DNA from: Chloroflexi bacterium RBG_16_56_11
GTDB taxonomy: Bacteria; Chloroflexota; Dehalococcoidia; Dehalococcoidales; RBG-16-60-22
Assembly (NCBI GenBank): GCA_001796865.1
Contig: MGNQ01000036.1
Location: forward strand, 34,459-44,214
DNA: 9,756 nucleotides
Direction of reading: 5' to 3'
Shown: positions 6,058 to 9,756 of the stretch, piece after piece
How the letters are laid out: each line of letters opens with the position of its first letter
Numbering within the stretch: position 1 is the stretch's first letter
Notes under the pieces: generated by a model
Database searches by the model: none
What the model saw: only the letters and a program-made list of their open reading frames with translations
Told to the model about the DNA's origin: nothing
Program-made: the position numbers and the translations under genes

Positions 6058-6086
6058 ATTATAATCCTTTAAGGTTGAATCGTAAA
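6058..6086 (-). promoter_or_regulatory. Promoter of the BioD/DRTGG gene
   Basis: On the minus strand TTTACG (6086-6081, four of six consensus bases) is followed after exactly 17 bases by a perfect TATAAT (6063-6058). The predicted transcript starts near 6051, about 33 nt before the TTG start. The 117-base region is shared with the divergent glycosyltransferase. For that gene, TTGAAT at 6075-6080 and AT-rich hexamers follow, but none with proper spacing. Confidence 0.6.
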
Positions 6087-6135
6087 GAGGTTATATTTTA
6101 AAGTAATATTATTTCCGGCTAGCGGCGGAATTTAC

Positions 6136-7335
6136 ATGAAACGAATTATTTTACGCGTCTTCAGGTGGGAATACATCTGGCTGACTCTTATCGTTATCGT
6201 GACCCTGAGTATTCATTTTACTATTATAACCCGGCCCTCGGAGATGGTGCTGGATGAGCAACACTATATCAACGACGCCCGGAATATCATCAGCAAACAT
6301 GAGACGCTACGCGCCGAACACCCGCCGCTGGGGAAGTTGATTATCGTCGGCGGGATTAAGATTTTCGGGGATAATCCCTGGGGCTGGCGATTTTTCTCGG
6401 TTTTCTTCGGCACGGCGACCATCGTTATGTTCTATTTCATCTGCCGCCGGCTGAACATGTCCCGGAACGGCGCTGCGGTGGCCACTTTTTTTCTGGCGAC
6501 GGAAAACATGACCTTTATCCAGGCGAGTGTGGCCATGCTCGATGTCTACTATTTGACCTTTATGATGGCTGCCTTCCTGCTTTATCTTAACCGCCGCTAC
6601 ATTAACTCCGGCATATCCGCCGGCCTGGCCGGGCTGGCCAAGCTCAACGGATTGATGGCTTTCCCCGCGATAGTTATTCACTGGGTGTTCAGCCGGCAGC
6701 GCCGGTCCTGGTGGTTCCTGCTGTTTATTTTTTTCGCGGGCCTGTCGTTTTTCGAGCTGATGATTTTGTTTGATTTTGCCATCGTGCAGCGCTTTTCCGC
6801 CCTCAACGACCCTTTTCACCGGATAAAAGAGATGGCAAGCCTGAGCGGCAGTCTCACCTTCGAGACGGTCACTCATGAAGCCGCCAGCCGGCCCTGGGAG
6901 TGGCTGCTGTCTTATAAGCCGATGGCCTACTGGTACTTACCGAACTATACCGGGGCCATTAGCCCTTCTGTCTGGGCTTTAACCATCCCATCTTTCGGCT
7001 ACATGGTCTTCCGGGCGATTAAAAGGAGCGAGGCGGGACTGTTCGGCATTGCCTGGTTCGCCGGCACCTATCTTCTGTGGATTCCGGCCAGCATTATCAC
7101 GGACCGCATTAGCTACCCGTTCTATTTTTATCCGACGATAGGAGCGGTATGCCTCGGGATGGGGATGGGTATTTATGACCTTTTCACCCTTTTCCGCAAC
7201 AGGAGGTCCGGTAAGCTCAAGTGGACGGCGCTGGCTATAGTGATACTGGTCGTGGTGGCCCACCTGGCTTCCTTCATCATACTTTCACCGCTGATGCCCA
7301 TCGATTTTAACAAGCTATTCCACATCGGGACATAG
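6136..7335 (+). CDS. PMT/GT39-family membrane glycosyltransferase
   Basis: This 399-aa polytopic membrane protein belongs to the dolichyl-phosphate-mannose protein mannosyltransferase clan (GT-C fold, PF02366-like). After the first membrane segment (about 13-32) comes the acidic D40-E41 loop (VLDEQHYINDA), which in this clan contacts the lipid-phosphate sugar donor. Next is the hallmark EHPPLGK at 61-67, then ATENMTFIQASVAMLDVYY (121-139), whose D136 matches a conserved position. Further membrane segments lie near 84-102, 112-122, 138-151, 162-184, 192-216, 277-294, 301-320, 330-349 and 362-383. It lacks the large extracytoplasmic MIR-type domain of eukaryotic PMTs and is shorter than ArnT. 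It probably moves a sugar from a polyprenyl phosphate to a protein or lipid outside the membrane; donor and acceptor are unknown. The ribosome-binding site is weak (GGCGGAA). No other glycosylation gene is nearby. Confidence 0.85.
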   Translation: MKRIILRVFRWEYIWLTLIVIVTLSIHFTIITRPSEMVLDEQHYINDARNIISKHETLRAEHPPLGKLIIVGGIKIFGDNPWGWRFFSVFFGTATIVMFYFICRRLNMSRNGAAVATFFLATENMTFIQASVAMLDVYYLTFMMAAFLLYLNRRYINSGISAGLAGLAKLNGLMAFPAIVIHWVFSRQRRSWWFLLFIFFAGLSFFELMILFDFAIVQRFSALNDPFHRIKEMASLSGSLTFETVTHEAASRPWEWLLSYKPMAYWYLPNYTGAISPSVWALTIPSFGYMVFRAIKRSEAGLFGIAWFAGTYLLWIPASIITDRISYPFYFYPTIGAVCLGMGMGIYDLFTLFRNRRSGKLKWTALAIVILVVVAHLASFIILSPLMPIDFNKLFHIGT

Positions 7336-7383
7336 CCCCGCAACAATCACCGCCCTTTCCAGTCTTTCACAACTTAGTGTAAT

Positions 7384-7406
7384 CGGTCTTGACCGGGTGG
7401 TATAAT
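7384..7406 (+). promoter_or_regulatory. Extended -10 promoter with adjacent palindrome for the AmmeMemoRadiSam operon
   Basis: TGGTATAAT at 7398-7406 is an excellent extended -10 element. There is no good -35 at normal spacing. The palindrome CGGTCTTGACCG (7384-7395, 5-bp arms around TT) lies just upstream, between the usual -35 and -10 positions, where a regulator could bind. Transcription would begin near 7413, just ahead of GGGAG (7417-7421) and the ATG at 7431, which fixes the start of the first gene. Confidence 0.55.
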
Positions 7407-7430
7407 TTAGAGTTGCGGGAGAAAACGGCC

Positions 7431-8444
7431 ATGCACGAGGCGGCACTTTACGAAAAGCTGGAGGGGGGAAGGGCAGGATGTTACACCTGCCAGTGGCGCT
7501 GCCGGATTAACGTGGATAAACTCGGCGCTTGTGGGATGTACCAGAACCAGGGCGGCAAGCTCTTCTCACTGAACTACGGCAAAGTCTCCTCGCTGGCCGC
7601 CGACCCCATCGAAAAAAAACCGCTGTTCCACTTCCACCCCGGTACGCTTTGTTTCTCCCTCGGTACCCTGGGCTGTAACTTCCAGTGTAAGCACTGCCAG
7701 AACTGGGAAATCTCCACAGCCAATAGCGACTCGCTGTTGCACGGCTGCCGCGAGCTCCTGCCCGCAGCGTCAATAAAGCTGGCCGAACAATCCCGTTGCC
7801 AGGGGATGGCCTGGACGTATAACGAGCCCGCTATCTGGTTTGAGCACACCCTAGAATCGGCCAGGCTGGCCCGAGAGAAAAACCTTTACACTGTATATGT
7901 CACCAACGGGTACGCCACGCCCGAGACGCTGGATACCATCGGGCCTTATCTGGACGCCTGGAGAGTCGATATCAAAGGGTTCACCGACGAATTTTACAAA
8001 ACACTTGCCGGAGTCCCGCATTGGCGGGAAATCCTCGACGTCACGGCCAGAGCTAAAAACAAGTGGAGCATGCACATCGAGGTGGTCACGAACATCATCC
8101 CTACCATGAACGATGACGAAGCCCAGCTCCGGGGCATTGCCGGGTGGATAAAAAACGAGCTGGGCGAACTTACGCCATGGCACGTGACCCGATTTTACCC
8201 TCATCATCGCCTGACGCACCTGCCGCCGACCCCGATAGCCACTATCGAGTGGGCCGTTGAGATAGGCCAGCAGGCCGGGCTGAAGTTTATTTACGCGGGG
8301 AACATCCCGGGTCACGACAGCGAGAGTACGCGGTGTTATGCCTGCGGTAAGACTGTCGTCAAGAGGCACGGCTACCAGACAGAAATAACCGGGCTCGACG
8401 GTTCGAAGTGCCGGTTCTGCGGCGCCGAGCTGAATTTCAGGTAG
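7431..8444 (+). CDS. amrS: AmmeMemoRadiSam system radical SAM enzyme
   Basis: This radical SAM enzyme (337 aa from ATG 7431) is the first gene of the AmmeMemoRadiSam cassette. The 4Fe-4S motif C82-N-F-Q-C86-K-H-C89 is followed by QNWEIS, typical of this family. An N-terminal cysteine cluster (C17, C20, C24, C34) precedes it. A C-terminal zinc-ribbon-like pair, C302-Y-A-C305 and C327-R-F-C330, closes the protein. TYNEP, VDIKGF and EVVTNIIPT mark successive strands of the TIM-barrel core. The substrate is unknown; the family is often misannotated as pyruvate-formate-lyase activating enzyme. The frame is open back to a TTG at 7389, but the promoter -10 lies inside that stretch and GGGAG sits nine bases before ATG 7431, so I use ATG 7431. 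The Memo-like gene starts 49 bases downstream. Confidence 0.92.
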   Translation: MHEAALYEKLEGGRAGCYTCQWRCRINVDKLGACGMYQNQGGKLFSLNYGKVSSLAADPIEKKPLFHFHPGTLCFSLGTLGCNFQCKHCQNWEISTANSDSLLHGCRELLPAASIKLAEQSRCQGMAWTYNEPAIWFEHTLESARLAREKNLYTVYVTNGYATPETLDTIGPYLDAWRVDIKGFTDEFYKTLAGVPHWREILDVTARAKNKWSMHIEVVTNIIPTMNDDEAQLRGIAGWIKNELGELTPWHVTRFYPHHRLTHLPPTPIATIEWAVEIGQQAGLKFIYAGNIPGHDSESTRCYACGKTVVKRHGYQTEITGLDGSKCRFCGAELNFR

Positions 8445-8493
8445 CGGGCGCGAAGGACTTATCCCGAAGACTCGCCCTGAAGGAGGGAACCGA

Positions 8494-9303
8494 ATGAAAA
8501 GGAATCCTTACGTGGCCGGTTACTTCTACCCGGCTTCGGCCGCCGAACTCCGCGCTACCATCGCCGGATATGTCGATAAAAAGGCGTCCAGAGAGGATGT
8601 TATCGGCCTGCTGGTGCCCCACGCCGGCTACCAGTATTCCGGGGCGGTCACCGGAGCTACGGTCTCGCGGATTAAGTTCAAGGACACCTTTATCATTATC
8701 GGTCCGTCCCACAGCGGCCTGGGCAAGCCGTTCAGTGTCATGCCGGAGGGCACCTGGCGGACACCACTCGGTGAGGTGGAAACCGACACTGAGCTGGCCA
8801 GAAAGATAATCGACGTGTCCGAGTATGCCGAGGAAGACTACGAAGCGCACCGGGAAGAACATGCGGTCGAGGTGCAACTGCCGTTCCTGCAATATTTTAA
8901 GTCGGACGTGAAGATAGTACCGCTGATACTCATCGGGGCGGACGCCCCAATATACCGGCAGATAGGACGAGATATCGCCAGGTCGATCCGTGAACTCGGC
9001 CGGGAGGTGGTAATCCTGGCCAGCGGGGATATGACCCACTACGAGCCGCACGCGGTCGCCAAAGAGAAGGATTTGAAAGCGGTGGAGGCCATGGTTGCCC
9101 TGGACGAGGACGAGCTTACCCGGCGGTATAAAAATCTCCGTATCTCCATGTGCGCTTACGGCCCGGTGGTCTGCCTCATGGCCGCCGCCCGGGAACTGGG
9201 CGTAACCAGGGCGGAGCTGGTGAAATACCAGACCAGCGGCGATGTCACCGGCGACCGCGACGCCGTGGTCGGTTACGCCGGAGTTATCTTCAAGGGAGGT
9301 TGA
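8494..9303 (+). CDS. amrB: AmmeMemoRadiSam system protein B (Memo-like)
   Basis: This 269-aa protein is a full-length member of the MEMO1 family, which shares its fold with non-haem iron extradiol dioxygenases. The family's metal-site residues are visible: H43 in LVPHAGYQYSG, H73 in GPSHSG, and C220 in ISMCAYGP, which correspond to His49, His81 and Cys244 of human MEMO1. EEHAVEVQLPFLQ (121-133, H123) and SGDMTHY (177-183) are further signatures. The start MKRNPYVAGYFYP is typical. Bacterial members are of unknown activity; joint action on a shared substrate with the radical SAM enzyme and AMMECR1-like protein is inferred from the cassette. ATG 8494 follows AAGGAGGG at 8480-8487. The stop is one base before the next ATG, so translation is probably coupled. 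Confidence 0.94.
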   Translation: MKRNPYVAGYFYPASAAELRATIAGYVDKKASREDVIGLLVPHAGYQYSGAVTGATVSRIKFKDTFIIIGPSHSGLGKPFSVMPEGTWRTPLGEVETDTELARKIIDVSEYAEEDYEAHREEHAVEVQLPFLQYFKSDVKIVPLILIGADAPIYRQIGRDIARSIRELGREVVILASGDMTHYEPHAVAKEKDLKAVEAMVALDEDELTRRYKNLRISMCAYGPVVCLMAAARELGVTRAELVKYQTSGDVTGDRDAVVGYAGVIFKGG

Positions 9304-9304
9304 T

Positions 9305-9756
9305 ATGCATCCGCTGGTAGAACTGGCTAAAGCGACCGTCGAGACGTACGTTGGCAAAAGGAAAATCATTTCGTGCCCGTCCCCGCTGACCCCGGAGATG
9401 AAGAAGAAGGCCGGGGTCTTCGTGTCCATCCACAAGAAAGGCGCCCTGCGGGGCTGTATCGGCACGTTCGAGCCGCAGCAGAAGAATGTCGCGGCGGAAA
9501 TCATCACCAACGCCATCAGCTCGGCCACGCAGGACCCCCGCTTCAATCCTGTCAGGCCGGAAGAGCTCAAGAACCTCGACTACAGCGTGGACGTACTCAC
9601 CAGCCCCGAACCGGTCAAGGACGCCGGTGAGCTCGACCCGAAGAAGTACGGGGTGATTGTCGAGTGTGGGTGGCGGCGCGGCCTGCTGCTGCCGGACCTG
9701 GAGGGCGTAGATACGGTGGAGCGCCAGATAGATGTCTGCTGCCAGAAGGCGGGCAT
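9305..9756 (+). CDS. amrA: AmmeMemoRadiSam system protein A (AMMECR1-like), 3' truncated by the window
   Basis: The first 150 residues of an AMMECR1 domain protein are present; the family is usually about 180-200 aa, so roughly the last 30-50 residues lie beyond the window. The hallmark LRGCIGT is at 48-54, followed by NAISSATQDPRFNPV (69-83), the SVDVLTSPEPV segment (94-104), and GLLLPDLEGVDT (126-137), as in complete family members. The molecular function is unknown; the conserved LRGCIG loop is assumed to form an active or binding site. ATG 9305 is one base after the TGA of the Memo-like gene, with AAGGGAGGT at 9292-9300 inside that gene's end. It is the third gene of the operon. Confidence 0.93.
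   Translation, partial: MHPLVELAKATVETYVGKRKIISCPSPLTPEMKKKAGVFVSIHKKGALRGCIGTFEPQQKNVAAEIITNAISSATQDPRFNPVRPEELKNLDYSVDVLTSPEPVKDAGELDPKKYGVIVECGWRRGLLLPDLEGVDTVERQIDVCCQKAG

Noticed and set aside
7389..7406. TTGACC (7389-7394) as the -35 partner of TATAAT (7401-7406)
   Set aside because: The spacing is only 6 bases against the normal 16-18; the promoter is better explained as an extended -10.
7389..7430. Upstream TTG start for amrS at 7389
   Set aside because: The -10 element (7401-7406) lies inside this stretch, so it would not be in the main transcript, and no ribosome-binding site precedes it.
8437..9570. 377-codon open frame on the minus strand opposite the Memo-like and AMMECR1-like genes
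   Set aside because: It is antisense to two intact, well-recognised genes, its translation resembles no family I know, and long antisense frames are common opposite GC-rich codon use.

Overview
The window is ordinary-looking bacterial chromosome, densely coded and moderately GC-rich, with AT-rich promoter regions. The gene mix (a DUF438/DUF1858 pair, a CxxC-x17-CxxC zinc-ribbon protein, SpeH-type SAM decarboxylase with an aminopropyltransferase, a standalone Pta-type BioD/DRTGG protein, a PMT-family glycosyltransferase and an AmmeMemoRadiSam cassette) and the frequent TTG starts suggest an anaerobe, possibly an uncultivated Chloroflexota of the Dehalococcoidia type. That placement is inference from gene content only; there is no rRNA or marker gene in the window. 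I see no mobile element, CRISPR array, tRNA or rRNA, and no gene-free stretch over 300 bases.

Layout. 66-1497 (+): a hemerythrin-like/PAS sensor (DUF438) and a small DUF1858 protein, overlapping by 14 bases. 1680 or 1707-2993 (+): a 12-helix MFS transporter with its own extended -10 promoter. 3018-3457 (+): a near-consensus promoter, a leader of about 108 nt that can bury the Shine-Dalgarno sequence, and a 98-aa double zinc-ribbon protein, ending at a strong intrinsic terminator (3484-3541) that separates it from the convergent spe genes. 4846-3555 (-): speD then speE, a two-gene polyamine operon with an inverted repeat over its promoter. 6018-5080 (-): a BioD-like/DRTGG protein. 6136-7335 (+): a membrane glycosyltransferase, divergent from it. 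7431-9756 (+): the AmmeMemoRadiSam cassette in the order radical SAM enzyme, Memo-like protein, AMMECR1-like protein, the last cut off by the window end.

The genes form independent small units, not one pathway. SpeD makes decarboxylated SAM for SpeE. The DUF438/DUF1858 pair is probably a redox, O2 or NO sensing unit. The AmmeMemoRadiSam trio is a conserved cassette for which I know no settled function. The two observations most worth following are the zinc-ribbon leader, whose segments can form a pseudoknot enclosing the ribosome-binding site, and the AmmeMemoRadiSam operon with a palindrome beside its promoter.
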